64,000 nucleotides of DNA from Paenibacillus beijingensis (GCF_000961095.1 NZ_CP011058.1:1517001-1581000), one strand, 5' to 3'; positions 1 through 8,598 are shown, numbered from the stretch's first letter. Numbers and translations are program-made. The notes: a model not told the origin generated them from the sequence alone.

Positions 1-149
1 GCTAGACTGCTCACTGCTGCTCCCGGAGTGCGCCAGCGTGCATGACGGCGCACAGCACGCGCCATGGTTCCAATCAGTCGAGCTTGGCAATGACGCCGAT
101 GGTCAAAACTTAGCAGCAACCATATTCTTGTTGCTGCGGTCTCGGCCTT

Positions 150-348
150 TCACCCCGAAAAAGAAGAGCGAAGCGGCGAGGTTGAATCTGGAGAAGCGTC
201 AGCGGTCGCCTTTGTGGACGGATTGTTACCCTGAAGGGGTAAATTCCAGACAATCCGGCCACAAGAGAGATCGTAGGATCAACCTCGATGCGCAGTGAAC
301 TCTTTTTCCTACGTTCAACCTCGGTGCGCAGTGACTCTTTTTCCCTAC
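150..348 (+). repeat. structured intergenic repeat, copy A, with two tandem 34-bp units
   Basis: This stretch downstream of purC shares the core GGAGAAGCGTCAGCG-TCGCCT with copies at 2.7 and 35.9 kb. Outer arms pair (AGGTTGA near 180 with TCAACCT near 279), and an inner stem pairs GTGGACGGATTGT near 213-225 with ACAATCCGGCCAC near 250-262. An inner TTACCC/GGGGTAA hairpin lies between them. Two direct repeats (279-312 and 315-348, beginning TCAACCTCG) follow, and the second runs into the purC stop codon. Bases 1-149 hold no gene I can support, only a CAGCAAC/GTTGCTG hairpin at 114-136. Confidence 0.6.
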
Positions 349-1238
349 TCCAGATCTGAGCCGGTGAGGCGGCGGTAAATGTCGAGATAGCGGTTCGTCG
401 TTTCGGAGACGACCGACTCCGGAAGCGGCGCCGGCTTGCTGTCGCGGTCCCAATCCGAATTCAGCAGGTACGTTCGCACCGGCTCCTTGTCCATGCTGTC
501 GATCTCGGTGTCCAGTGCGTACTTGTCGACCGCCCAGAAGCGGGACGAGTCCGGCGTGAATATCTCGTCGATCAAAATCACTTTGCCGTCGATCAGCCCG
601 AACTCGAACTTGCAGTCCGCCAGCACGATGCCGCGCTCCGCGCAGTAGCCGTGGGCGAACTCGTACAGCTTGACGCTGCGGTCCCGCAGCTCTTCGGCCA
701 GCTCGGCGCCGACGAGCTCTTGCATCCGAGCAAACGGAATGTCTTCGTCGTGTCCGACGTCGTTTTTGGCGGCCGGGGTGAAAATCGGCGCTTCAAAACG
801 TTCGTTTTTGCGCATTCCGTCCGGCAATGCGATCCCGTTGATCGCTCCCGTTTGCTGGTATTGTCTCCAACCGCCGCCTGTGATATAGCCCCGCACGACA
901 CATTCGATGTCGATCCGCTCCGCTTTTTTCGTCACCATGATCCGGTTGCGGAGCAGTTCCTTGTCGGTGACGAGGTCCCCGAGCCGGTCCACATCGGTAT
1001 GAACGACGTGGTTCGGCTGGATGTCCGCCGTCTGCTCGAACCAGAAGGCGCTGAGACGGTTCAGCACGTTGCCCTTCTGCGGCACCGCCGGGTCCAGCAC
1101 GTAGTCAAACGCGCTGATCCGGTCGGTGACGACGATCAGGTAATGCTCCCCGAGATCGTACAGCTCGCGCACTTTGCCTTTGTACAGCAGCGGCGCTTTG
1201 ACGATGTCCACAGCCGTGGACAGAGCGTTCTGCGTCAT
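345..1238 (-). CDS. purC: phosphoribosylaminoimidazole-succinocarboxamide synthase (SAICAR synthetase)
   Basis: This cytosolic enzyme joins aspartate to carboxyaminoimidazole ribotide with ATP in de novo IMP synthesis. The protein is 297 residues, usual for the family. It carries LLYKGKVRELYDLG at residues 17-30, DRISAFDYVLD at about 39-49, VVRGYITGGGW mid-protein, and DEIFTPDSSRFW in the C-terminal third. ATG at 1238 lies 18 nt after the purB stop, so the two are co-transcribed. In Bacillus-type operons purS, purQ and purL follow purC; here at least 344 nt without such a gene separate purC from whatever lies to the left. The stop codon falls inside a tandem repeat unit. Confidence 0.97.
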   Translation of the reverse strand: MTQNALSTAVDIVKAPLLYKGKVRELYDLGEHYLIVVTDRISAFDYVLDPAVPQKGNVLNRLSAFWFEQTADIQPNHVVHTDVDRLGDLVTDKELLRNRIMVTKKAERIDIECVVRGYITGGGWRQYQQTGAINGIALPDGMRKNERFEAPIFTPAAKNDVGHDEDIPFARMQELVGAELAEELRDRSVKLYEFAHGYCAERGIVLADCKFEFGLIDGKVILIDEIFTPDSSRFWAVDKYALDTEIDSMDKEPVRTYLLNSDWDRDSKPAPLPESVVSETTNRYLDIYRRLTGSDLE

Positions 1239-1256
1239 CTTTTCTCAACCGCCCTT

Positions 1257-2552
1257 CTAGCTCAGACCGAGCCGTTTGAAAATGGTGTCCACATGCTTGA
1301 GGTGCCACGACGGGTTAAACGCATCGTCGATTTCCTCGGCCGTCAGCTGCGACGTAATTTCCGGCGTCGATTCGATAATGTCGCGGAACTGGCGCTGCTC
1401 TTCCCACGCCTGCATCGCGCGCGGCTGCACGGTATCGTACGCCTGCTCGCGGCTGAAGCCTTTGTCGATCAGCTTCGTCATGACGCGGCCGGAGAACGGC
1501 ACGCCGTACGTGCGCTGCATGTTGCGCTTCATGTTTTCCGGGAACACGGTGAGGTTCTTGATGATGTTGCCCAGACGGTTCAGCATGTAGTTCAGCAGCA
1601 TCGTCGCATCCGGCAAAATGACGCGTTCCACCGACGAGTGGCTAATGTCGCGCTCATGCCACAGCGGCACGTTCTCGTAAGCGGAAATCATATGGCCGCG
1701 GATGACGCGCGCAAGGCCGGAAATGTTCTCGCAGCCGATCGGGTTGCGTTTGTGCGGCATCGCCGACGAGCCTTTTTGGCCTTTGGCGAACGGCTCTTCC
1801 ACTTCGCGGAACTCGCTTTTCTGCAGGGCGCGGATTTCCGTCGCGAACTTGTCGAGCGAGGTGGCGATCAGCGCCAGCGTCGCCATATATTCGGCATGGC
1901 GGTCGCGCTGCAGCGTCTGCGTGCTGATCGGCGCCGGCTTCGTGCCCAGCTTGCGGCAGACGAACTCTTCCACGAACGGGTCGATGTTGGCGTACGTGCC
2001 GACCGCGCCGGAGATTTTGCCGAACTGAACGCCGTCCGCCGCATGCTCGAACCGCTCCAGGTTGCGCTTCATCTCTTCGTACCAGAGCGCCAGCTTGAGG
2101 CCGAACGTCGTCGGTTCCGCGTGCACGCCGTGCGTCCGTCCCATCATCGGCGTATCTTTGTAGGCAATCGCCTGGCCGCGCAGGATGTCGATGAAGTTTA
2201 CAATGTCGCGCTGCAAAATTTCGTTCGCCTGGCGAAGCAGGTAGCCCATGGCGGTGTCGACGACGTCGGTCGACGTCAGACCGTAATGCACCCATTTGCG
2301 CTCGGGACCGACCGTTTCGGATACGGCGCGGGTAAACGCGATTACGTCATGGCGCGTGTCCTGCTCGATCGCATAAATCCGGTCGATGTCAAAGCTTGCT
2401 TTTGCCCGCAGCGCTTCGACGTCCTCCTTCGGAATAACACCAAGCTCCGACCACGCTTCGCATGCGCAAAGCTCGACTTCCAGCCACGCCTGAAATTTAT
2501 TCTGTTCGGTCCAAATCGCTCTCATTTCCGGTCTGCTGTAACGCTCTAACAT
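1257..2552 (-). CDS. purB: adenylosuccinate lyase
   Basis: The enzyme cleaves SAICAR to AICAR plus fumarate and adenylosuccinate to AMP plus fumarate. The protein is 431 residues, typical of the Bacillus type. It begins MLERYSRPEMRAIWTEQNK and carries the fumarase/lyase signature GSSAMPHKRNP, with TSTDVVDTAMG and GRTHGVHAEPT upstream of it. The ATG at 2552 is chosen because a GGAAGGTGG site lies about 8 nt upstream; an upstream in-frame TTG at 2570 would overlap that site. Unlike most pur operons, purB does not abut purK. It is separated by about 500 nt holding a structured repeat. Confidence 0.97.
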   Translation of the reverse strand: MLERYSRPEMRAIWTEQNKFQAWLEVELCACEAWSELGVIPKEDVEALRAKASFDIDRIYAIEQDTRHDVIAFTRAVSETVGPERKWVHYGLTSTDVVDTAMGYLLRQANEILQRDIVNFIDILRGQAIAYKDTPMMGRTHGVHAEPTTFGLKLALWYEEMKRNLERFEHAADGVQFGKISGAVGTYANIDPFVEEFVCRKLGTKPAPISTQTLQRDRHAEYMATLALIATSLDKFATEIRALQKSEFREVEEPFAKGQKGSSAMPHKRNPIGCENISGLARVIRGHMISAYENVPLWHERDISHSSVERVILPDATMLLNYMLNRLGNIIKNLTVFPENMKRNMQRTYGVPFSGRVMTKLIDKGFSREQAYDTVQPRAMQAWEEQRQFRDIIESTPEITSQLTAEEIDDAFNPSWHLKHVDTIFKRLGLS

Positions 2553-2597
2553 TGCTTGTCCACCTTCCAAAAATGTTGATGTGATGGCGGAAAGGGG

Positions 2598-2812
2598 GCG
2601 CTGCGCGGCTTCGTTCGGGTCTCCGATCGCTGTTGTTCTCGAATCGTTCCGATCTCCTTAACCTAAAGGTTTTGCGTCAGCAAAACCACTTCGGAAGCAT
2701 AAGCTTAGGGTAACGATTCGAGAAAAAAGCGTATGCTTTCGAAGTGGCTTTCTTTCAGAAAGCCTTTAGGCGAACGCTGACGCTTCTCCGACTCCGAACA
2801 AGCCGCTCCGCT
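2598..2812 (-). repeat. structured intergenic repeat, copy B, inside the pur operon
   Basis: Read on the minus strand, it begins GGAGCGGCTTGTTCGGAGTC and ends with the pairing arm near 2604-2618. It contains the family core GGAGAAGCGTCAGCGTTCGCC, a GGCTTTCT-GAA-AGAAAGCC hairpin followed by CACTTCGAAAGCATACGC, and a second stem TTCTCGAATCGTT/AACGATTCGAGAA (arms near 2636-2649 and 2711-2724). Inside that second stem is a further copy of the hairpin module in the opposite orientation (near 2660-2706). It lies between purK and purB, so the pur transcript must cross it. The remaining gap up to 3059 shows nothing I can name. Confidence 0.6.
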
Positions 2813-3059
2813 TTTATTTCCGCCTTGGTAAAAAGAATGCTGATGCCGCGGCTGCTTCCGCCGCATCGCCTTTTGTAAAAACCTAAGTACAACCACCGTT
2901 CATCCTATCAAACCGTGCTCAATCTGAACATCCGTTAAATCAACATCTATATTTGAACGCGGTGCCGCTTTGACAGCAAGTTGTCTTTAAGCGAGGACAA
3001 TCCTCTTCGCCGCAGTGCCGCCGCTTTACGCCTTAGCAACCAAAGCGCCGCCCCGCGTG

Positions 3060-4355
3060 TTAAACGCCGTCCGGCATCTCCCAGATGCCCGTTTCCCTGA
3101 TCCAGCTTAGCGCCGCGTCGCAGCCCGACGCCAGCACGTTGACGTGGCCCATCTTGCGCCTGCTCTTCGCTTCGCTCTTGCCGTACAAATGCACCTTCGC
3201 CGACGTGCCTAGCCGCCGCTCGGCCTCGTCCTGCCGCCCCATCCGCGCCAGAAGCGGCGCGACATGCTCGCCGAGCACGTTCACCATCACGACGGGCGTG
3301 AGCAGCGCCGTGTCGCCGAGCGGCAGGCCGCACACGGCCCGCACATGCTGCTCGAACTGCGACGTCCGGCAAGCCTCCATCGTATAGTGCCCGCTGTTGT
3401 GCGGACGCGGAGCCAGCTCGTTGACGAACAGCTCGCCGTCCTCCGTCAGAAACAGCTCGACGGCAATCAGGCCGACGGCGCCGAGCCCTTCGGCGATCCG
3501 CACGGCAAGCCGTTCCGCTTCGGCCTGCACCGCCGCATCGATCCTTGCGGGCACGATCGAGAGGTGCAAAATGTTGTCTACATGGATGTTTTCCGCGACC
3601 GGAAACGCCTTCGTCTCCCCTTGCGGGCTGCGGGCCGCGATGACCGACAGCTCCTTGGTGAAGCGGATAAACTGCTCCAGCACGAGCTCCGTCCCGGCCC
3701 GGCTGAGCGTCTCGAAAGCTTCCGGGATCTCGGCTTCCGAGCGGATGACCCACTGGCCTTTGCCGTCGTAGCCTCCGGTCGCCGTCTTCAGCACGCACGG
3801 CAGGCCGAAGCTTGCCGCCGCCTCGCGCAGATCGTCCACGCTGCGGATTTCCGCATACGGCGCAACCCGCGCGCCGGCGGCTTCAATGGCCCGCTTCTCG
3901 CGCAGCCGGTGCTGGGTCGTGTACAGCAGCTCGCTGCCCTGCGGCACGTACGACTCCTCCATCAGCATCGCTGCGACGCCGGCGTCGACGTTCTCGAATT
4001 CGTACGTAATGACGTCCGCCCGCCGCGCCAGCTCCCTGGCCGCTTCCTGATCGTCATAAGCGGCTACGATCTGGTCCGCGACCTGGCCGCACGGCGAATC
4101 GTCGGCCGGATCGAGCGCCACGAAGCGATAGCCCATCGCGCTGCCAGCCAGCGCCATCATGCGGCCGAGCTGCCCGCCGCCGAGAATGCCGACCGTGGAG
4201 CCGGGCAGCAGCACGCGGGCATCTCCTGCCGCAGCAATGGCGCCCGCCTCGGAGGAAGCTTCACCGGGCGCCCCGGCAAAAGGTTGTCCGCCCGCGGACT
4301 GGACCGGCTCCGAGCCGGCGAAATCACGATCCGCTCTCAGCTTATCGCTGCTCAT
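3060..4355 (-). CDS. purK: N5-carboxyaminoimidazole ribonucleotide synthetase (ATP-grasp)
   Basis: PurK converts aminoimidazole ribotide and bicarbonate to N5-CAIR with ATP; PurE then rearranges the product. The protein is 431 residues. The nucleotide-binding start GSTVGILGGGQLGRMM lies at about residue 52, followed by ATP-grasp motifs (CVLKTATGGYDGKGQWV) and the C-terminal ELAPRPHNSGHYT. The first 50 residues are an Ala/Gly/Ser-rich extension absent from most PurK. The start is nevertheless supported because its ATG overlaps the purE stop (ATGA at 4352-4355), which indicates translational coupling. An internal start nearer the core cannot be excluded. Confidence 0.95.
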   Translation of the reverse strand: MSSDKLRADRDFAGSEPVQSAGGQPFAGAPGEASSEAGAIAAAGDARVLLPGSTVGILGGGQLGRMMALAGSAMGYRFVALDPADDSPCGQVADQIVAAYDDQEAARELARRADVITYEFENVDAGVAAMLMEESYVPQGSELLYTTQHRLREKRAIEAAGARVAPYAEIRSVDDLREAAASFGLPCVLKTATGGYDGKGQWVIRSEAEIPEAFETLSRAGTELVLEQFIRFTKELSVIAARSPQGETKAFPVAENIHVDNILHLSIVPARIDAAVQAEAERLAVRIAEGLGAVGLIAVELFLTEDGELFVNELAPRPHNSGHYTMEACRTSQFEQHVRAVCGLPLGDTALLTPVVMVNVLGEHVAPLLARMGRQDEAERRLGTSAKVHLYGKSEAKSRRKMGHVNVLASGCDAALSWIRETGIWEMPDGV

Positions 4356-4837
4356 AGCTCGTCACTGCTTTCGAGCACCTGGCGCGTGATCGCTTCCCTG
4401 CGCCGGGCGACCCGCTCGGCAATATCCGGATCGAACGCGCCGAGCATTTGCGCGGCGAGCAGTCCCGCGTTCGCGCCGCCTGCGTTTCCGATCGCCACCG
4501 TTGCGACCGGAATGCCGGCCGGCATCTGCACGATCGACAGCAGCGAATCGAGTCCGTTAAGCGTGGACGACTTGACGGGAACGCCAATAACCGGCAGCGT
4601 CGTCTTGGCTGCGACCATCCCTGGCAGATGAGCCGCGCCGCCCGCTCCGGCAATAATGACCTTGAGTCCGCGTCCGGCAGCCGTCTGCGCATACTCGAAC
4701 ATCAGATCCGGAGTGCGGTGAGCGGACACGACTTTTTTCTCATACGGTATTTCGAGCTCGTCCAGAATGTCGCAAGCCAGCTTCATCGTATCCCAGTCCG
4801 ACTTGCTTCCCATAATGACGCCCACTTTCGCAGACAT
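4352..4837 (-). CDS. purE: N5-carboxyaminoimidazole ribonucleotide mutase, catalytic subunit
   Basis: PurE moves the carboxylate of N5-CAIR to give CAIR, the substrate of PurC. The protein is 161 residues. The N-terminus is MSAKVGVIMGSKSDWD, and SAHRTPD and GAGGAAHLPGM are the phosphate- and substrate-binding motifs. The ATG at 4837 is preferred over one at 4864 because an AAGGTGG site lies 10 nt upstream and the length then matches the family. It is the first gene of the operon, and a guanine riboswitch, a promoter and a PurBox-like repeat lie upstream. The stop overlaps the purK start by 4 nt. Confidence 0.97.
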   Translation of the reverse strand: MSAKVGVIMGSKSDWDTMKLACDILDELEIPYEKKVVSAHRTPDLMFEYAQTAAGRGLKVIIAGAGGAAHLPGMVAAKTTLPVIGVPVKSSTLNGLDSLLSIVQMPAGIPVATVAIGNAGGANAGLLAAQMLGAFDPDIAERVARRREAITRQVLESSDEL

Positions 4838-5071
4838 ACGTTTAAAACCACCTTTTTTGTTCATCTATATGGCTTAAGGCCCTCAATCAGCCGGAAAACA
4901 CCGCAGCAAGCCGCAAAAAAATCCCTTGAGCAATCCTTTTGCCGTAAAATCGGTTCCAATCATCTTGGGAAAGAACCGGTCTGCCAACAAGGAAGCCCGC
5001 GGGACTAAGATTCGGCGCAGCATCCGCCGTGAACGAACGAAAAGAAGGCGTCTTTAACAAGACGACACAAG

Positions 5072-5095
5072 GCTGCCCCGCGAACGGGACAACCT
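5072..5095 (-). terminator. hairpin of the pur riboswitch expression platform
   Basis: On the minus strand a GGTTGTCCCG-TTCG-CGGGGCAGCC hairpin follows the purine aptamer by 18 nt. A smaller CGTCTT/AAGACG hairpin followed by CCTTCTTTT lies at about 5044-5066. Which of these acts as the terminator and which as the anti-structure is not clear from inspection. Confidence 0.45.
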
Positions 5096-5112
5096 GTTCC
5101 TCTATCCGTTGG

Positions 5113-5178
5113 CTCGTAGTCCGGTAATTTACGGTTTCCGGGTAGATACTTTCGGGCCAATTCCCGAAGTTATACGAG
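5113..5178 (-). promoter_or_regulatory. purine riboswitch aptamer (guanine type) in the pur leader
   Basis: The minus-strand sequence has P1 arms CTCGTA/TACGAG, a P2 stem TTCGG/CCGAA, the GTATCTACC junction, a P3 loop with ACCGTAAAT, and the GACTACGAG closing junction. The base corresponding to position 74 is C, which in this family pairs with guanine or hypoxanthine; adenine aptamers have U. The expected effect is premature termination of purEKBC when guanine is plentiful. A ligand-binding assay could confirm it. Confidence 0.92.
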
Positions 5179-5234
5179 TCAGATCATGTTCGACAAAAAC
5201 GTTGTGACGTTTTGTACGTTATAAAACTACCTCT

Positions 5235-5263
5235 AGTTTAACAATACACTCCTTTCCTGTCAA
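5235..5263 (-). promoter_or_regulatory. sigma-A promoter of the pur operon
   Basis: On the minus strand TTGACA (5263-5258) and TAAACT (5240-5235) are separated by 17 nt. Transcription would begin near 5228, about 50 nt before the aptamer. Confidence 0.8.
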
Positions 5264-5268
5264 CAGTT

Positions 5269-5312
5269 AAACACGAACGTTTTATCGATATTATGAATTA
5301 AAGTTCGTGTTT
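5269..5312. promoter_or_regulatory. PurBox-like inverted repeat
   Basis: AAACACGAAC at 5269-5278 and GTTCGTGTTT at 5303-5312 are perfect 10-bp inverted arms, placed just upstream of the pur -35 element. The CGAAC core and the position match the paired PurBoxes bound by PurR in Bacillus subtilis, where PRPP relieves repression. The pur operon would then be controlled both at initiation and by the riboswitch. Confidence 0.65.
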
Positions 5313-5728
5313 TGTCGAGACACTCTTTATAGTATACCCATTTTCCGGTTAAAGCCGCCGCTCGGAAAAAAGCGCCCGGCTTCCGGGAACGGAATTGGGT
5401 TCGATCGCGGCGCCCGTCGGCGGGATTTCGCTTAAGCGCCATGATTGGCGCGGCTTACAGCTTCAGCATTTGTAAGAATAAGGAACCCGGCACAGCCTTG
5501 CGTGAGGCCTGTCCATCAAGATGGGGCCGCCATCCGGACACGCTGCAAACGATTCCGGCACCTCTCATCCAAATATACCCGACTATCTCTATTTCCGAAC
5601 ATAGAGTCGAACCTGCATGTTATTATTGTTGACATCAATTCGCCATTTTATGGCGTTGCCTGCAAATTTATTCGCGTTATTCGTCGAAAACACGAACATT
5701 AGTGACATTGTTTCCGACAAAAAGCGAA

Positions 5729-5754
5729 AAAACCGCCGAATATTCGACGGTTTT
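5729..5754 (-). terminator. terminator of the nitroreductase gene
   Basis: A stem AAAACCG-CGAATATTCG-CGGTTTT is followed on the minus strand by a T-rich run (TTCGCTTTTT). Between this and the pur promoter (about 5313-5728) I see no convincing gene; a lone PurBox-like half site lies at 5686-5700. Confidence 0.65.
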
Positions 5755-5886
5755 CCTTTTTGTGGATATTGTTGAATCGGGGCGGTTCCATTACCTGACA
5801 CCGAAAACAAACCGGCTTCATCGATCCGTTTCGATCCATTTCGATCTATCCGTTTGGCCCGCTCCAAAAATGCCCGCTCGCGCCCG

Positions 5887-6462
5887 CTACTCTTCCAGCC
5901 AGACCGTTTTCAGCTTCGCATCGGTCCGCTTGGACCTCAGCGGCTCCATATCGGGGTAGCCGATATAAATAAGCCCGACCAGCTCCTCTTGCTCCTCCAG
6001 CCCGAACGCTTCCTTCATTCGCGGATGATACATCGGATCGCCGCTGCGCCATACCGCGCCGAGTCCGTGTCCGTGCGCGGACAGCAGCAGATTTTGCACC
6101 GCCGCATGAACGGCGGCCAGCTCCTCCGCCTGCGGGGCGCGGGAGCCTGCCGGCGGCGAGTAGACGGCTGCGATGACAACCGGAGCCCGCAGCGCTTTCG
6201 CCTCTTCCCGGGCAAGACGCTGCCGGCGCTCGTCGTCATCCGCATCCGCCGCGCCCAGGTCCGAAATGGCGGCGTAAGCGCGGCCCAGCGTCCGCCGGCC
6301 CTCGCCGGTCATGACGATAAATTTCCACGGCTCCGTTTGATAATGATTGGGCGCCCAGGTTGCCGCCTCGATTAATTGTTCAATAACGGAACGCTCCACT
6401 GCGTCCGGCTTTACTTTGCCGATGCTCCGTCTTTCGCGTATCGCTTGTTCCAGTTCCATCAT
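5887..6462 (-). CDS. nitroreductase-family protein
   Basis: This is an FMN-dependent oxidoreductase of the NfsA/NfsB superfamily, using NAD(P)H to reduce nitro groups, quinones or similar acceptors; the physiological substrate is unknown. The protein is 191 residues. The N-terminal ELEQAIRERRSIGKVKPD fits the FMN-phosphate-binding RRSIR-type motif, APNHYQTEPWKF the conserved W-x-P region, and the C-terminal GYPDMEPLRSKR the end of the fold. A GGAG site 7 nt before the ATG sets the start. It is a single gene with its own terminator. Confidence 0.9.
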   Translation of the reverse strand: MMELEQAIRERRSIGKVKPDAVERSVIEQLIEAATWAPNHYQTEPWKFIVMTGEGRRTLGRAYAAISDLGAADADDDERRQRLAREEAKALRAPVVIAAVYSPPAGSRAPQAEELAAVHAAVQNLLLSAHGHGLGAVWRSGDPMYHPRMKEAFGLEEQEELVGLIYIGYPDMEPLRSKRTDAKLKTVWLEE

Positions 6463-6543
6463 TTATCTTCTCCTTTCCAAGGAAGAGTGTCCTCTATAGG
6501 ATAGTGGATGAACATCCCTTCGGGCAACTGCCGTACGTCCGCC

Positions 6544-8598
6544 TTATTCCAGCTTAAACTTCATTGCGGCCTCCTTCAGCTCCTTGGTCAGCTGTTCAAT
6601 GCTCTTTACCATGCCGTCAAGCTGCTGCACCATTGCGGACTGCTCCTGCATACTCGCCGTTACTTCCTGGGCCGATGACGACACTTCCTCGCCGGAAGCA
6701 GACAGGTTTTGAGCGGACACGAGCACCTCGTCTTTCTCTTGCTGCATCCGCGATACGTCCCCAGCCAGCGATATGATCCGCTTTGTAATTTCCGTAACGC
6801 TTTCCATGATCGCCTGGAACCCCTGCCTTGTTTTCCCTACATATTCATCCTGCAAGCCGGAAATTTTCCTGATTTGATCGACGCTCTCATTATTCTCGGT
6901 TACAAACGCAAGATTTTGCTTGATGATCGCGTTGATTTCGTTCGATTGTTTCGCGCTTTGCTCGGCGAGCTTGCGTATTTCGGATGCGACAACCGCAAAT
7001 CCTTTGCCGTGTTCACCGGCTCTTGCCGCTTCAATCGAGGCATTGAGCGCCAGCAGATTGGTCTGGCTTGAAATATCGTTGATGGCTTCGGTAATTTTTG
7101 AAATATTGCTTGAGCTTTGCTGCAGTTTCAATGTAATATCGGAAATTTTGAACACTTCTTCTTCATTGGTATTGTTAATACGGGATAAGTTCTCGATCAC
7201 ATCGACGCTGGAGTGAAAAACGTCAACAATTTCTTCCGCACGCTGCTTTACCGATTGAGCGATGTCGTTCATCGAAACGAATTTTTCGCCAAAGTCGTAA
7301 AATTTATCTACGATTCGTTCCGTATCTTGCGCTTGAGCTTCCATCGCCTTGGCGATCTCAACCGTAGTCGCACTTGTCTCGGCGATTGCCTGAGCCGATA
7401 GGTCAGATGCCGCATCGAGCTCCTTTGCATTGCTGTTAAGTATCGAAATCGAATGGTTCATATTTCGGATCAGCGATTTATTCTGCTCGACCATAATATT
7501 AAAGCTTTCGGCCAAGTCTTTAAACTCACTTTCGTACCGGCCGGCAGCCGTGACCGTTAAATCGCCGCCCGCGAGCTGCTTAAACAATTCCGTCAGCCTC
7601 ACGATCGGGTTTGCAATAGAGCGGGACAGCAACAGGCTTACGAAGGCGGCGATTACGATCGCAATTAGCGTAATGATGGTTAATTGCAGCAGCATTGCTT
7701 TCAGCGGACGCTTAATGTCGGAATAGGAATCGACGACTTTGACGGTCCAATCGGAGCCCGGAATTTTATTCCACCGGATGTAATCGCCGCCAATATCACT
7801 GCTGCTTGTTTTAATTCCGTCAACAGCCCGGTCTTTCAAAAACTCGTGAAGCGCCGGATCATTTTCCTGCTTGCCGATTACAGACGGATCCGCCGAATGA
7901 TAAAGAACCGTACCGCCCCGGCTTAAAATTTCGATTATTCCTTCGCTGTTCATCAAGCCGCTTCCCAAATTTTCCGTAAAAAATTTCGAATCTGTCGTCG
8001 TTGCGTAAACGCCAACCACTTTTCCGTTGTTATCTTTAATCGGTTCGGAGAAAACAATCAACAACTTTCCGCTGCTCTTAGATACAACAGCATCGCTGAT
8101 AAAAGATTTGCCTGTCAGCGCCTCTTTAAAATATTCCCGGTCTGCCCGGGATTCGCCTATGGTATCGGTGTTCGTTGAAGAAACGATCGTTCCTTTTGTA
8201 TCGATGATGATAAATGACACATTTCCCCTCGTTCCTTGCAAAGTCCGCAAAAGCGTTTTATTCGCTTTGTCAAAATACGGATTGGCCGCTGAAAAAAAGT
8301 CCTTATCGGAAAAGTTTCCGGATTCTCTAAGCAGCAGCAAGTCACGGAATGTGTTATGTGCAGATATAATAAAAGCGGATTGCGCCTGCAATTGGGCCGA
8401 AGTCATCAGTCCTTGCGCAATCCGGTCTGCATTCGCGTTTATTTCATCCAGGCTTTTCTTTAATAATAATTTCGATGAAAACAGATATGATACAACGGAA
8501 GTAATCAGCAGTGCGGCGATGACCAAAAGACTGATAAATACAGGCAGCTTCACGGTTAACGAGGTATTTCGAATCGTTTCAAAGTTTTGTTTCAACAT
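6544..8598 (-). CDS. methyl-accepting chemotaxis protein with extracellular Cache-type sensor
   Basis: This transmembrane receptor signals to CheA/CheW. The protein is 684 residues. A first membrane segment is at about residues 18-40, a double-Cache-like extracellular domain at about 45-290 (with DTKGTIVSSTNTDTIG), a second membrane segment at about 300-322, then HAMP, and the cytoplasmic signalling domain with the conserved tip NLLALNASIEAARAGEHG. The ATG at 8598 is preferred because GAGGAG precedes it by 10 nt; an ATG at 8622 lacks a site. The ligand cannot be inferred. No other chemotaxis gene is adjacent. Confidence 0.93.
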   Translation of the reverse strand: MLKQNFETIRNTSLTVKLPVFISLLVIAALLITSVVSYLFSSKLLLKKSLDEINANADRIAQGLMTSAQLQAQSAFIISAHNTFRDLLLLRESGNFSDKDFFSAANPYFDKANKTLLRTLQGTRGNVSFIIIDTKGTIVSSTNTDTIGESRADREYFKEALTGKSFISDAVVSKSSGKLLIVFSEPIKDNNGKVVGVYATTTDSKFFTENLGSGLMNSEGIIEILSRGGTVLYHSADPSVIGKQENDPALHEFLKDRAVDGIKTSSSDIGGDYIRWNKIPGSDWTVKVVDSYSDIKRPLKAMLLQLTIITLIAIVIAAFVSLLLSRSIANPIVRLTELFKQLAGGDLTVTAAGRYESEFKDLAESFNIMVEQNKSLIRNMNHSISILNSNAKELDAASDLSAQAIAETSATTVEIAKAMEAQAQDTERIVDKFYDFGEKFVSMNDIAQSVKQRAEEIVDVFHSSVDVIENLSRINNTNEEEVFKISDITLKLQQSSSNISKITEAINDISSQTNLLALNASIEAARAGEHGKGFAVVASEIRKLAEQSAKQSNEINAIIKQNLAFVTENNESVDQIRKISGLQDEYVGKTRQGFQAIMESVTEITKRIISLAGDVSRMQQEKDEVLVSAQNLSASGEEVSSSAQEVTASMQEQSAMVQQLDGMVKSIEQLTKELKEAAMKFKLE

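Noticed and set aside
651..2549. Long open frame of 632 codons on the plus strand across purC and purB
   Set aside because: It is antisense to two unmistakable enzymes, has Arg/His/Val-rich composition typical of a GC-rich shadow frame, and no family motif.
5113..5178. Adenine riboswitch as an alternative reading of the pur leader
   Set aside because: The specificity base is C (GACTACGAG), not U, so guanine/hypoxanthine is expected.
5441..5702. Short overlapping open frames between the pur promoter and the nitroreductase gene
   Set aside because: They lack ribosome sites, overlap each other in different frames and show no recognisable protein features.
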